The notes under the pieces were generated by a model. The model was not told the origin of the DNA and searched no databases. It worked only from the letters and a program-made list of their open reading frames with translations. A program made the position numbers and the translations under genes. From Cavenderia fasciculata (taxonomy: Eukaryota > Evosea > Eumycetozoa > Acytosteliales > Cavenderiaceae), in NCBI RefSeq assembly GCF_000203815.1, contig NW_004457637.1, positions 478,436 through 542,435 of the forward strand: a DNA stretch of 64,000 nucleotides. Reading direction: 5' to 3'. This document shows positions 49,815 through 62,100 of the stretch, in pieces. How positions within the stretch are numbered: position 1 is the first letter of the stretch; every line of letters begins with the position of its first letter.

Positions 49815-52177
49815 TTATATAGGAGTATTAATCGTTTCATGTTTATGAGTATTAAAAGAAGGATTTGTGCTGTTTGAAAGGTAATTTGTAAGTGGGTTGT
49901 TTTGTTGTCCTTGTTGGTTTTGCCCGTTTGTTGTTGTTGTTGTAGTGTTGCTTGAATGTGGGTTAATCAATAGATTGTTGTGGGGATTCATTGGACGACT
50001 CTTGTATGATATACATTTACATGGATTGGCTACTTGTTGTCCACAGTCGCAATAGAAATGTCCATATTTTCTGAGACCAATGTCGTGACCGGCATGACAT
50101 TTCTTTGCACATTCTTCACATACCGCAATTTCGCTACGACCAAGGATCTTTCTTGGTTCACTACAAGTTCTGCATTCGTACCAATATTGTGCGTGGTAAT
50201 ATTCTCTTGTGTAGCTCAAAGTACATAGACCAACTTGAAGAGCATTTTCTACCAAAAATGAAATTGGTTCCAGTTCTTCGTTGCTTCCACGACCACGAGG
50301 CTGAGAAATGGCGCGGTTATATTGTTGAATTGACATGAGTTCTCTTCCCTCGCGCATAACATATTGTTGAGATCCTTCCGAACCATTACCAGTAAAGTTG
50401 TTGTTGGTTTCAAAACCCAACGGTTTCGAGTCAGAGTAGTAGGCAAGACCAGCTTCCCAATTACGATTGATTAGATTGTTGTCAAAGCAAAGAGCCTTGG
50501 CACCAGATACAATTTCAATACCAACTTCTCCATTATTGGATATCTCGTTTGAGCGAATGTTGACAATGGCGTGGTCAGAAACATAAATACCCGAGCAACG
50601 GTTTTGTATAATTTTGTTGTTGGTGATGGTTGCATTGGCACGACTATAGACTTGCATACCTGCATTTCTATTGCCATAGATGTAGTTGTTGGAGATGATA
50701 CCCATGCCCTCACGGTAAATGTGGATGCCGACACGTTTGTTTTCGCAAATGTGGTTCTCTGTGATGACAGGGTTGGCCTTGATGACTAGTCGAATACCAT
50801 CACCTTGGTTGTGATGAATGGTGTTGTTTGATATTTGAGGATTTGACTTGCTGATACGAATACCATCGAGTTTTTGGCCAAATATTTGGTTGTGTTCATA
50901 GATACCTTTTCCATCTTCGTGAATGTAGATACCATCTTCCAAATTGTTGCATATCTTGTTGTTTGATACTACAGGACTGGCTCCACCCCAACAGCTAATA
51001 CCATCACTTTCATTCTCCTCGATAATGTTTTCAGAGATGACACCTGCAGAGTTTGTATGACAATGAATACCATATCCCTTGTTGCGATAGATACGATTCA
51101 ATTTGATGGTTGGCTTGGCAGTTGAATAGACGACCTCGATCGAGCCATAACGGTTGCGAGTAAAACGATTTCCAATAATAGTACCTTCACCACCAAATAT
51201 AGCTATACCTGCTTCCTTGCAATCGTGAATGATATTGTCAGAGATCCATGGTGATGCTTCTTTGCCAATCTTGACGGCAGACAATGTGGTATTGGTAATG
51301 TCACACTTGTTGATTGTAAAGCCTCCCTTTTCAATGTCTATGCAAAACCAATGGCCAGTCTGTTTGGTAGAGACATTTGTCAACGATCCATAGGGTGCAG
51401 AGATTGAGACAGTATTCGAGGTACCAGATTCAATCAATACATCAGTGTTTAATCCTTCGCCAATGATATCGACTGGTTTGTTGATGACTAAATTTTCCTT
51501 GTAGGTACCGGGTCTAATGAGAATGATCTCTCGTTTGTCGTCTGTCAAGTTTGATAGTGCCTCTGTTATCGTTGTAAAATCTCTTCTATTCTTGTAAACA
51601 AACTTTGCATTATTTAATTCAGAGTTTGGTGGTAAGATTAATACATCTCCTCTTTCATTTTTTAATAATTCTTCCCTATAAAAAAATAAATAAAAAAACA
51701 AAAAATTTATTAATAATTTTAAAAAGGATGGAATAAATCTTCTTATAGATAGATAGATAGATGATATATGTATATATAGATATATAGATAGATAGATTAC
51801 CATAAAAATTTATCATTTGATATATAGTAAAAATAATGACATGTTTCTGATAGATTTAAAAGTGATCTTGAATCTAGGAATGATAGAATATGAATCCAAT
51901 TTTCGTCAGATAATATGGTTGTGAGAGGATTTGATAGAGATTTAAGTGATACTGGTGTGGGTGAACTAAGAGGTGAATATAATGTGGGTGAAACGAGTCC
52001 CAAGTTTTCGGTTGCTATCGAAAGTTTTGCCTGTGTTAGAGCATCATTTGTTTGGTCGTCATAATTCATAGTCTGTTGTTCTGGTGTTGAAGGTTGGGAG
52101 TTATTATTATTACTATTATTATTTGCGTTATTTAGGTATTTATTATGTTGATGTTGAGAGCCTGAATAATAACCCAT
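49815..52177 (-). CDS. FBXO11-like F-box, parallel beta-helix, UBR zinc-finger protein
   Basis: Exons 52177-51801 and 51675-49815, 745 residues. The F-box is at ~95-130 (LSDENWIHILSFLDSRSLLNL ... FLW|EELL, split by the intron at the usual LW). A long run of ~23-residue right-handed beta-helix (PbH1/NosD) repeats follows, e.g. SDNIIHDCKEAGIAIFGG, YGIHCHTNSAGVISENIIEE, DGIRISKSNPQISNNTIHH. Near the end a UBR-type Cys/His cluster is seen (CRTCSEPRK, CEECAKKCHAGHD, FYCDCGQQ, CKC). This is the order in metazoan FBXO11, a substrate receptor of SCF (Skp1-cullin-1) ubiquitin ligases. Start by first ATG; the tail is Asn/Gln/Thr-rich. Confidence 0.93.
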
Positions 52178-52930
52178 GGTTTTTCTCTTCTTTTTAAATT
52201 GTTTTGGTATTTTCGGATTTTAAAAAGGAAATCAAAATCCTTAAATCTTTTTCTCTATCTCTAAATCTATTATTATTATTATTGCTAAAGTCTTTTGTTT
52301 TATCTTTTATATAGTCTTTATAATGTGGGGTTAAATTCTACAAATATTTTTTTTAAAATACAAAAAATGGTACAATTATATGAAAAAAATTACAAAAACT
52401 ATCCTTTTTTTTTCTTTCTCTTTTTAAAAAGTTGTTTGTTGATGTTGTTTTTTTTAAGAACTATTAATCTCTCTAAATTTCATCTATATATAAATTAATT
52501 GGTGTTGATTAATTGTGTGAATATGTATAGGGGTTTTTAATAATATTTTTTAGGTAAAAAATAGTGTGTACTTTTTGAGTTCTTTGTCAAAAGTAATAAA
52601 GATAATAATAATAATAATATTTATAATAATTATTAGATTTGTCGTTTTTAAAAGGAAAAAGATTTGAGGCTTGTTTGTTTGTTTTGTTTTTTTTTTTTTT
52701 CGGTTGGATTTTTTTTTTTTAAATAAAAAAATTTGAGTATTCTTCAGATCTCTTGCCATGGCAACTGACCAACCAACCTAAGAGATCCTCTTTCGAAATC
52801 ACACTTTTTTTCTTTTTTTTTTTTTCTAATCTCAAACGGCTTGTGAAGATCCCAATCAAAAAAAAAACCTTGGTCTATCATTCTAATCTAGTCTTTTTGG
52901 TTTATTTACAGTTCTGGTATTTCTTATTAT
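52178..52930. other. spacer between FBXO11-like (5') and YME1-like (3')
   Basis: 753 bp, AT-rich with many A/T runs and a small AAT repeat. Short open frames here have no protein character. No gene supported. Confidence 0.5.
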
Positions 52931-55371
52931 TTAAAAATGTTGTAGAGTAGGGGAAACTTTATCACTCTTTAGTGGAATGTCAAGAATATTTAAAATTTCT
53001 TCGCCGGTAAGTGTTTCCTTGTCTAATAATTCATTTACCAACAAATGCATTTTATCTTTATGTTTGATAATAAGAGTTTTCGCATGATCGTATTGTTTCT
53101 AAAAAGAAAGAAAGAGGATTAATAATGATGATGATTGATTTAAATAATTTAATTACATACATCTAATAAATTTTTAATTTCAAAATCTACAGTATTGAGA
53201 GTACCTTGAGACATTTTATCATGATGAAACGTGTAACCTAATTTATCAGACATGCCCCATTTGGTGACCATTGCTGTTGCAAGTTTTGATGCTTGTTGGA
53301 AATCTGAAGAAGCTCCACTTGTTACCATCTCGCGACCAAAGAAAACCTCTTCTGCTGCACGACCTGCTAGGCAAATGGCGAGTCGAGCCATCATTTGTTT
53401 ACGTGTGAATTGATGATGGTCGGATTCTGGTACTTGTGAAACCATACCAAGGGCATGTCCCCTTTGAATAATGGTGGCCTTGTGTATGGGGTCTGAAGAC
53501 TCTGTAAAAGCTGCTACCAAAGCGTGCCCTGCCTCATGGTATGCAGTGTTTCTCTTCGTCTCTTCGCTAATAATTGATGATTTCCTTTCTCTACCCATTA
53601 AAATATCGTCTCTTGCTTCATCAATCATTTTGAGGGTAACTTTGTCTTGACCATTTAACACGGCTTTGATTGCTGCAGTGTTGATAAGATTCGATATATC
53701 TGCTCCTGTAAAACCAGGTATTGATCTTGCAATCTTTTCTGGTTTAATCTTATCTTCATCATGTGATACTTTTGATAAATAAAATTCAACAATCTAAAAA
53801 TAAAAAAATAGAGTTTATAAAAAATATTTAGATATTTTTTTTTAATTTTTTTCTTACCTCTTTTCTTCCTTTAAAATCAGGGATTGGTACAGCAATTTGT
53901 CTATCAAATCTACCTGGTCTTGTTAAAGCTGCATCGAGACTTTCCGGTGAGTTGGTCGCACCAATCACCATAATTTTATTTTCTTGAGCAAATCCATCCA
54001 TCTCTGTCAATAATTGCAAAAGAGTCTCATTGAATCTAGACGAGATTCTATTTCTACCAGCTGCATCAATCTCATCTATAAAAATAATACATGGTTGTTG
54101 TGATCTTGCCAAATCTAAATAAATAAAATAAAATAAAATAAAATAAAATAAATAAATAAATAAATAAATAAATATAAATTAAATCTTTTAAAATTATTAT
54201 TTACCAAATAATTCTCTGACTCTTTTTGCTCCAACACCAATATATTTTTCATCAAAACTTGATCCAGATGTATAAAGAAAAGGAACACCAGCTTCACCAG
54301 CGATAGCTCTAGCCAATAGAGTTTTACCAGTGCCTGGTTCACCCGATAATAATATGCCACGCGGTAACTTTGCACCGATTCTGTCATACTTTTCAGGGTT
54401 TTTGAGGTAGTCTACAATTTCTATCAACTCTGCCTTTACCTCGTCTATTCCTTTGATGTCGTCAAAAGTTGTTTTGTTGTTTGCCGTGTCTGTGTATTCT
54501 TTTGCGACGGTTTTATTCTTTGAACCACTTGATGTAGATACAGTAGGTGAATTTTCATCTTTTAGAATAAAGAGGAATATTCCAATCGCAAGAACCGGTA
54601 TCCAAAGAATACCCCATATACGATCGCCCATTGACATTCTCATTGGACCAAATTCACCAATTCTAATGACAGGTATCATTGGCTTTTGATTTATCTTTTC
54701 TTTAACTGCATCTGGTAATATAAATGATATACTATATGGTGGTAATGTAATTGGTGGTGATGATGATGATGATGATGATGATGGTTGATCTTGTGTTGGA
54801 GTTTCAAGTTGTTTGATATGCTTTAATATATCAGATTCGCTAATTTTAGATAAAGATAGGTGTGCTCGATCTAATTTATTTGAAAATACCAATGATTTGA
54901 AATAGTATCGAACACATTCTTCGTTTGCTGCATATCCCATTGTTTCAAATCTATTTATTACACTAAAATAAAAAAAAGTTAGCTTAAATACTAATATATA
55001 GTTTAGATATAGATAATGGTTATTTTCTCATACGTTTCATAATCACCCATTTCAACCAATTCTTTGTATACAATTTCTTGTACACCATCGTCCATGGGAT
55101 TCTTATCGCCATGATCAATAATCTTTAGTCTTTGTGAATAAAATGATCTACTAAAAGTATTTTCATTATTTATCTTGAATAATTTTGATTTAACAGTTGT
55201 AGTAGTCGTAGTAGTAGGGTTCTGATTAATATTACTTTTATTATTATTAACTTTAGTTTTAAATGTTGATAGTATAGTACTATTGTTGATTGTCAATTTA
55301 TTTATAGTTGTAGAGGTTGTTATCAATCTCTTTATATGAGGAGAAGTTATAGTATTTTTGAGGAATGACAT
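52931..55371 (-). CDS. mitochondrial i-AAA protease, YME1/FtsH family
   Basis: Exons 55371-55034, 54962-54205, 54114-53858, 53793-53161 and 53098-52931, 717 residues. Basic, Ser/Thr-rich N-terminus ([20 protein letters not shown]) fits a mitochondrial presequence. One TM segment ([17 protein letters not shown]) then AAA domain: Walker A GEPGTGKT, pore loop YIGVGA, Walker [11 protein letters not shown], arginine-finger RPGRFDR. The M41 zinc site HEAGH is followed by the distal Asp in TSGASSDF. One TM rather than two points to the i-AAA (Yme1) type facing the intermembrane space, for quality control of inner-membrane proteins. Divergent from the TraB gene with 136 bp between. Confidence 0.94.
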
Positions 55372-55507
55372 GAATACTAATATTATAATTATCTCTCTAC
55401 TCTGTTGTTTTAAATCAAATTAATTTAAAATTTGTTTGAACATCACAACAACATGATCATTGTAGTTTTTTTTTTTTTTTTTTTTTTTCACTCATCTAGA
55501 TAGTATA

Positions 55508-56665
55508 ATGATAGAACAAAATATAAAATTAATAAGAGATAAATGGAGTAGAAGTAAAGATTTCAATGTAGAGAACTTAATAAGAGTAATACAAGACAAA
55601 GATGAAAGTGGATCAGATACAACAATCTATCTAGTTGGAACATCACATCTTTTTAATGAATCGAGTGAACTGGTTGAACATGTAATAGATGTTGTCAAAC
55701 CCTCTCATATTCTCATCGAATTATCGCATGAAAGAAAACCATTATTACAATTACCAGAATCAACCATTCGATCGGGATTCACTCCCAACAAGGATCCAAT
55801 ATCGAGGATCCCATGGTTCACTGGTAACCTAGAGGATATTACGATCATGCTTCAAATGACCTATACATATTATTGTTTCAGACTTCTCGATCGTCCAGTT
55901 ATTCCTGGATGGGAAATGAGAGCGGCATGGAGCAAAGCAAAGGCAAACAACATACCAGTTCTTCTTGGTGATAGAGATTCTGGTGCTACGGTCGACCGTA
56001 TGCTTCATTCTCTCAGTTTTTCCACTCTCTTGTCCCTCTCGTTAAAGTCTGTTGTTGGTATGTGGCGTTTATCACAAATGTCACCACAAGAAATACGCGA
56101 GAATCTAAACAGTCAAATAGAGCAATCATTACATTATGGATCAGAAAATGAAAAGGTTATGTATGGTCAAGAGTTACTAGAGTCATTGCCTCAAGTAAGC
56201 AAGATTCTCATAGAGGAAAGAGATAGATATTTGGCGAGTAACCTCAGAGAGTTGAGGGACCTCAGAGACACCTCTCTCAAATTTACTCAATCAGATGGAA
56301 CAAAGAAGAAACAAGTCATCGTTTCCGTCACTGGACTTGCACATCTCAATGGCATTGAAAGGTTTTACAAAGAGGACAATCAATATGATGGTATTCTATT
56401 AAGAAAGGCTTTGGAGGAAGTTGATCCACCAGGTCCAGTGGAAAAATATGGGTACCATGCTATTTTGGGCACTTCATTACTCTTACCACCAACCATTGCA
56501 ACAGCTTCAACTTGTTTATATAATAGATATCGCTCTCCACAAAAGTCTTTTGGCGGAAAAACGGCATTGACTTTGGGGATTTGTTTATTTGGTTTGGAAT
56601 TGTTTGCCGCAAATAGAATAATGGATAATATTAGGAATAAAATAGAATCTGCTTGTAATAAATAA
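55508..56665 (+). CDS. TraB-domain protein
   Basis: Intronless, 385 residues. TraB/PrgY-Tiki family hallmarks: IYLVGTSHLFNESSELV near residue 40 (GTxH motif), HILIELSHERKPLLQL (VxLExxxxR), LLGDRDSGATVDRM (GDR), and VVSVTGLAHLNGIERFY (GxxHxxGI). A hydrophobic C-terminal segment (KTALTLGICLFGLELFAA) is probably a membrane anchor. Eukaryotic TRABD-type proteins are reported at the mitochondrial outer membrane and related Tiki proteins are metalloproteases. Activity here is not assignable beyond family. Confidence 0.88.
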   Translation: MIEQNIKLIRDKWSRSKDFNVENLIRVIQDKDESGSDTTIYLVGTSHLFNESSELVEHVIDVVKPSHILIELSHERKPLLQLPESTIRSGFTPNKDPISRIPWFTGNLEDITIMLQMTYTYYCFRLLDRPVIPGWEMRAAWSKAKANNIPVLLGDRDSGATVDRMLHSLSFSTLLSLSLKSVVGMWRLSQMSPQEIRENLNSQIEQSLHYGSENEKVMYGQELLESLPQVSKILIEERDRYLASNLRELRDLRDTSLKFTQSDGTKKKQVIVSVTGLAHLNGIERFYKEDNQYDGILLRKALEEVDPPGPVEKYGYHAILGTSLLLPPTIATASTCLYNRYRSPQKSFGGKTALTLGICLFGLELFAANRIMDNIRNKIESACNK

Positions 56666-56854
56666 ATCGTATTTAAAAAGAATCCGTAAAATTGACCATT
56701 ATCAAATATCAGGTTTGTATTTCAACTTAATTTTAAATTAAAAATCAATTTTTTTTTTAAACTGTTTTGAATCACAGATTTGGTTATATAAGTCATAAAT
56801 AGCTTGAATATAAGTATTAATGAAACGGTATCAAAGGGAATCTACTTTTTTCAG

Positions 56855-56974
56855 AATTGGTATTCTTTAAAGTACCAATTATTTAGTCTCATACTAAATT
56901 TTTAGTGAGAGGTCAAGATATCAAATCTGATCTAAAACATTCTGAAAACACTATTATTAGGTGTAATACACCTA
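56855..56974. repeat. cluster of short perfect inverted repeats
   Basis: AATTGGTA/TACCAATT (56855-56880, loop TTCTTTAAAG), ATTTAGT/ACTAAAT (56881-56899) and TAGGTGT/ACACCTA (56958-56974), followed by palindrome AAGTATACTT. Arms are perfect but short, and some would occur by chance in AT-rich DNA. Confidence 0.45.
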
Positions 56975-57221
56975 TTTAAGTATACTTTAAATAATATTAT
57001 TGAATTCTGAGATATTTAATTTTTAGATTTCATAAAATATTTCTAAGTACTAAGTATTTTCCTCATAAATTTTCAATTTTAGAACTTTACATTTCAAGTT
57101 AACTCCTGATATATACGATAGAAATACACTTAATTATCCTACTTTGACTAAAATAATTTTTTTTTTTTTTTTTTTTTTTTTAATAAAATCTTTGACCTCT
57201 TCATCACCGCTGAAGTCATAT

Positions 57222-57249
57222 CACAGGAAAAATTTCGTCATGTACGATT
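57222..57249 (+). repeat. 28-bp inverted copy of LINE 3' coding end
   Basis: Exact reverse complement of 57950-57977, which lies in the last codons of the LINE ORF. The flanks are only loosely similar (TTTGAC, GAAGTCATATCACAGG). It marks a second, opposite-strand, decayed LINE fragment. Confidence 0.8.
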
Positions 57250-57931
57250 CATACTTAGAGATTTTTAAAAGTTTTTCAGCTCAGAAAGTCACCTCAAATA
57301 ATGAATGAATAAAGACAAAAGTTTGTTTAATAATATTAATTCTTTTTAATTTATTTCATTATATTTAACAATAACAAGTGTTGCAACAGCTATTGAATAG
57401 ATAGATAAGATATAACAATAAAAAAAATAAAAAAAAATAATAATACAACTACGTACTTTTAATAATTGTACAATTATTTTTTAAGTATCGCTTTCTATGT
57501 CTCTATATTGTATATACTTATATTATTGTTATTTAGTAGCTGTTGTATTGTTTTTGTGTTGTTTAAATAAGTAATAATACTATAATACTCCATAATGTAC
57601 ACAATTCAAAAGTACTATCTATCTGTTGCTATTTTATCTCTAATACACTATATTTGCTATAATAAATCATGCTGTACTATGCTGTAATATATCGATCTTA
57701 CCTTTAATGTACTATTCTCTGTATCAGCCTGTGAATTATCTCTATAAATTATATGTAGAGGGTATGGAGGAAAAAAAGTGAATGTCAGTTGGACAACGAG
57801 CACCCACCCATATTAATTTTTTTTTTAGCAAATGCACGATCCAAAGCAAGCATTAGTTGACTTTTGCTATGAAGTTTTTCATTTTTTTCTGCAAAACAAA
57901 TTGTATGACGGACTATGGGGGACAAAATGTC

Positions 57932-58976
57932 TCACCTTAAATAAGGACAAATCGTACATGACGAAATTTTTCCTGTGTCGTCAAAGTCGAATTGCACATT
58001 CAGGTGGTGGCACCATGTGCGATGGAAGAGTATAGCAACAGCATTGACATAGCGTCTGTGATGTGTTCTCTGCTTGGTGAAGTTGAGAGCGTGGACATTC
58101 CACTGCACTCTGTTGTCGGTCCAGTCGAGAATCAACTTGCTAAACAGTGGAGCTCGTGGTTGAACGTGTATACATTCAAACAAATGGTGTATGATTGGAG
58201 ATGTGTGTGTATCCCCATCGAATACAGTGTGGCATGCGTAGCATATTGTATTGGTGTCAGCTGGGGTACGTTTCATTATTCTGGCAAAGAAACGAAAGAG
58301 GGTGTCTCTTGCTGTCGTGCATTTGACGCTTGCCACGACGGCAAATATTTGCTAGATGTTGGTACCAAAGAGAGCCTCGATCTCTCTTTGACCGACGGTC
58401 TTTTGGTTGACCTTTGGTAGTCTGGTTTCTTGGAGAGCAGAGTAGATTTGCTTTAATTCGATTGGTGTATTTGACTGGTCGGGTCCCTCCTTGGCAGGGA
58501 TGTGCTTTGGAAGATAGGGACCAAACTCGGTGAATGGTTTGTCGTACGTGGCACGATACAGCTGTAACCATGCTTCCCAACATGTTTGGAAGTATGTGGA
58601 GCTGTTGGTGAGGGTGCCTGGGCGTAGGTACTCGCCGAGTATATGGTTGGTCCACACCCTGCGGTACGAGATGGGGTTGTTGGAAGGGTCGGCAAGGAAA
58701 CGATTCATCGTCCATGCCTTTTGCGCAACTTGTCTGACGTCCATGTCCCAGAGGCCGATGCCTCCCTTTGTCCAATGTAGTGATGCCCTTGGGCGAGCTA
58801 TGCTATTTTTGTATTTATTTGTTTTGACGTAAGTAGAAGATGACGGCGAGTAGAGATACCAATTAATTAAACTGTTCAGTTCACTAATCTCTTCTGTATT
58901 TAGTGACTCGATGTACAAAAAGTATGTGAGCTTGGATAGCGAGTATGTTTTGACGATTGCCATCGCTGTAATATAT
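57932..58976 (-). pseudogene. L1-type LINE (TRE-like), 3' part of reverse-transcriptase ORF
   Basis: A single frame with one in-frame TAG at 58354-58352, ending in TGA at 57932. The upper part has the conserved segment following LINE reverse transcriptases: KTYSLSKLTYFLYIES, then ARPRASLHWTKGGIGLWDMD, the GGxGLxD helix seen in L1/RTE-clade ORF2. Below the stop lies a Cys/His region CYACHTVF...HHLFECIHV, a zf-RVT-like C-terminus. Dictyostelid TRE elements have such an ORF2 and insert near tRNA genes, but no tRNA gene is visible here. The polymerase domain itself is absent: the frame is taken over at 58977 by the candidate LTR. Much higher G+C and different codon use than host genes. Confidence 0.8.
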
Positions 58977-59092
58977 TTGATATTTGGGTGATGAACAAAT
59001 ACTATAATGATCCTCTCTAAGCAAAACTCTCGGTTTTGCAAAGAGCGATTCATCGTTTTATTATTTATTTTCAGTGAGTCATTTATATGACA
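58977..59092 (-). repeat. candidate 116-bp 3' LTR of the gypsy element
   Basis: On the minus strand it begins TGTCATAT directly after a purine tract and ends ATATTACA, giving TG...CA ends with 7 of 8 matching inverted bases. LINE coding homology starts immediately after. The left LTR is outside the window, so the boundaries are a prediction. Confidence 0.5.
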
Positions 59093-59108
59093 CTCTCCTC
59101 TTTTCTCT
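59093..59108 (-). other. polypurine tract
   Basis: AGAGAAAAGAGGAGAG on the element's sense strand, 16 uninterrupted purines abutting the TG of the candidate LTR: the expected plus-strand primer of an LTR retroelement. Confidence 0.65.
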
Positions 59109-59189
59109 GGATGTCCCATTTTCTTTGTGTTTGTTTATAGTTATTATTCTGATTGTATATTATTATTATTATTTCTATATAAATTGTTA

Positions 59190-62100
59190 TTATTTCTTTT
59201 CCTTGTTTGTTTTGTCTTGTTTCGTGACAGCTGCTTGTTCTTGCTCGAAGATATCAAGTGCTTCACAATCTTCTACTTGTTCGTGATCTACCCATGAACC
59301 TTCGTCGATTGGGTATCCTTTCCACAACACAAAGTATTGAACCTTTTTGTTTCTACCAACCAGTTTCTTGGCAAGTATCTTTTCTACTACAAACTCCTCT
59401 TCTCCATCAACCAATACTGCTTGTGGTCTATCTAATTGAATGGTTCTATCTGGGAATTGGTCATTGTCATTCTTGATGTACAATTCCATGTAGTCAGCAT
59501 TGAATACCCTATGTGTGCGGCTCGTCGATGGTAGATCGACTTCAAATGTATTCTCTCCAATCTTCTTTACAATTTTGAATGGACCAATCTTGTCCTGAAT
59601 CAACTTTTTACTGTCTACCACTTGTTTGAGTAATGCGTCGCTGATCTTGTTACGATTCAACAGGATCTCATCCCCTTCTTTCAAAGTACTCTCCTTTCTA
59701 TTCTTGTTGTAGTTTCTTGCTTGTTCGACTTGTGATGACAGAATGTTGTCTCTCGCAACCTTTTGGAAGTAATCTATCATCTGTTTGATGTCCATATCTT
59801 TGATCGCATGAATGTTGAATATGTTGGAAGGTGTTGTTGGTTCAAATCCATAATTGATTTCGAATGGTGAAAGTTTGGTTGACGATTGTTTAAATGAATT
59901 GAGAGCAAATTCTACAGCTGTCAGATGCTCATCCCAATTCTCCTTGTGTGTCTCTTGAAACTTTTCCATTATCTTTCTAATAGTCTTGTTGTAGATTTCC
60001 GTCTGACCGTCACCTTGAGGTCTATTCGGTGTTGACATCTTTAATTTTGTTCCAATAGCTGTCATTAATTCACTCCAAAGGTCACTCGTGAATCTCGGAT
60101 CTCTATCCGACACGATTGACGATGGCAGTCCGTGTAGTCTAAAGACATTGTTAAATAATAACTTTGCAGTACCTACTGCATCAATCTCTTTAGTGCAAGC
60201 CATTAAGTGAACCATCTTGCTTAGTCTATCCACAACAACCAATAAATTGTCCATTCCATTCTTGGACGTCGGCAAGGACATAAAGTCCATCGATATGTCC
60301 ATCCAATTTCTTTGAGGTATCTCTAGAGACGTCAGAAAACCCTTCGCTTTGCATTTGTTTGAACGTTGACAAATATCACAAGAACCAATGAACTTGACGA
60401 TCGACGAATGTAATCCAATCCAGAAATAATTTGATCGTATCTTCATATACGATTTGGTGATACCCAAATGACCACCAATATAACCAGCATGACTTTCATC
60501 CAGTATTTTTGCAATGTGTTTCTTGTCTACCAAGATTAGACGCTTCGACAGGTCTGGTTCAACAATGAACAATAGACCTTCCTCTTCAATGATTTTGTTA
60601 TTCTTGTTTCTTTGAATCTCCACAATTTCACTTGAGTCCTTGTATGACTCTACAATTTCCTTGATCCATTCGTCGGACCAAACTATTTTATATCTTCTAT
60701 CTCTTGACAGTGCATCTGCCACTGTATTGGTCTCTCCAGGGATATATTCAAACTTGATATCAAATTCTCCCAGTATTTCTAACCAATTCCTTTCTCTTGC
60801 CGATAGTTGATGTTTGCTGTCCCAATATGTCAAATTGTTGTGATCTGTGTAAATCGTTACCTTTCGCCCGAGAAAGTGATGTCTGTACTTTTGTAATACA
60901 TGAATTGCCGCGAGCAACTCTCGGTCAGTCGTTGAGTAGTTCCTTTCTGCCGGTGTCATCTTTCTACTTTCAAAGATGACCGGGTGGTACTCTCCATCTT
61001 CATCCAATTGAGAAACTACTGATCCCACTCCATAGTTCGAGGCATCGGTATGGATCACAAAGTCTTTGTTTCCATCCAATATCTTCATGACTGGTTTACT
61101 GGTCAGGATTTCTTTACACTTTAGTACCGCTTGTTTCCATCCATTATCTTGCAGTTCACCCGCCTTGGTCTTCTCCTTGATGGCAATTGCTTCTCGCATT
61201 GGTTCCACAAGCTCTGTGAACCCTTGAATGAATCTTTGATAAAACGATATCATTCCCAAAAATCGGCGTAATTGTTTTACGTTCTCTGGCATTGGCAAAT
61301 CGACGATCGGTTTCGTCTTTTCTTCGTTTGTTGTTATGCCTTCTCCATTTATCTTGTAGCCTACAAATGCCACTTCAACTTTGAACAAATCGCATTTGCT
61401 CCCATTTAAATAAACCAAATGTTCCTCCATTTTCTTTAAAACGATTTCCAAATGTCTCTTGTGGTCCTCTTCATTCTTTGAAAATACCAAAATATCGTCA
61501 ATATAACATATGACGAAAATCTCTTCGTCCTTGTTCTCTTCATAGATCTCTTGTATGATCTTGTCCATCAGGCGACAAAATGTCGCCGGTGCATTCCTGA
61601 CGCCCATTGGCATCACTCTGTAATGATACACACCCATCGGTGTCTGTACCGCTGTCTTCTCTTTATCTTCCTCTCTAATTCTAATTTGATAGAATCCTTT
61701 CTTGGCATCCAACTTGGAAAATATCTTGGCACCTGCCATCTTTGTCAGGAGTACTGGGATGAATTGGATAGGGTGGTTGTCGGTCTCGGTAATCGCATTC
61801 AACGTACGGTAATCATGAACGACTCTATCTCCATTATCGACTACCAGCGACGGCATTGGATGTGTTGCCAACGATTTCTCCATCAATCCTTTCTCTACCA
61901 TCTTTTCTACAAATCGGTTGAGTGTATCTATCTCTTTCTGAGAGTGTTGTGGAATGTAAATCTTTCCAATCTCCTTTCCTGGAATGAGGTTAATTTTAAA
62001 TTCCACTTCTCTCTTTGGAGGAAAATCTGCATAATCATTTATGAAAATGATGCTGTACTTTTCCAATAGTCGCTCCACCTCTGGGTGACGACTTTCATCT

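Larger units (their letters stand above)
56666..57931. other. AT-rich flank of the retroelement cluster
   Basis: No gene. It contains closely spaced perfect hairpins (56855-56974), a T run (about 57157-57181), a 28-bp fragment that is an inverted copy of the LINE 3' end (57222-57249), and GGGTGGGTG-like LINE 3' trailer close to 57800. Confidence 0.5.

Noticed and set aside
57992-58420. 142-codon plus-strand open frame across the LINE relic
   Set aside because: It is the antisense of the LINE ORF; the minus-strand frame carries the recognisable RT C-terminal and Cys/His motifs.
58977-59119. Upper part of the open LINE frame (from the ATG at 59119) as LINE protein
   Set aside because: Sequence above 58977 has no RT resemblance and fits the candidate LTR and purine tract of the gypsy element.
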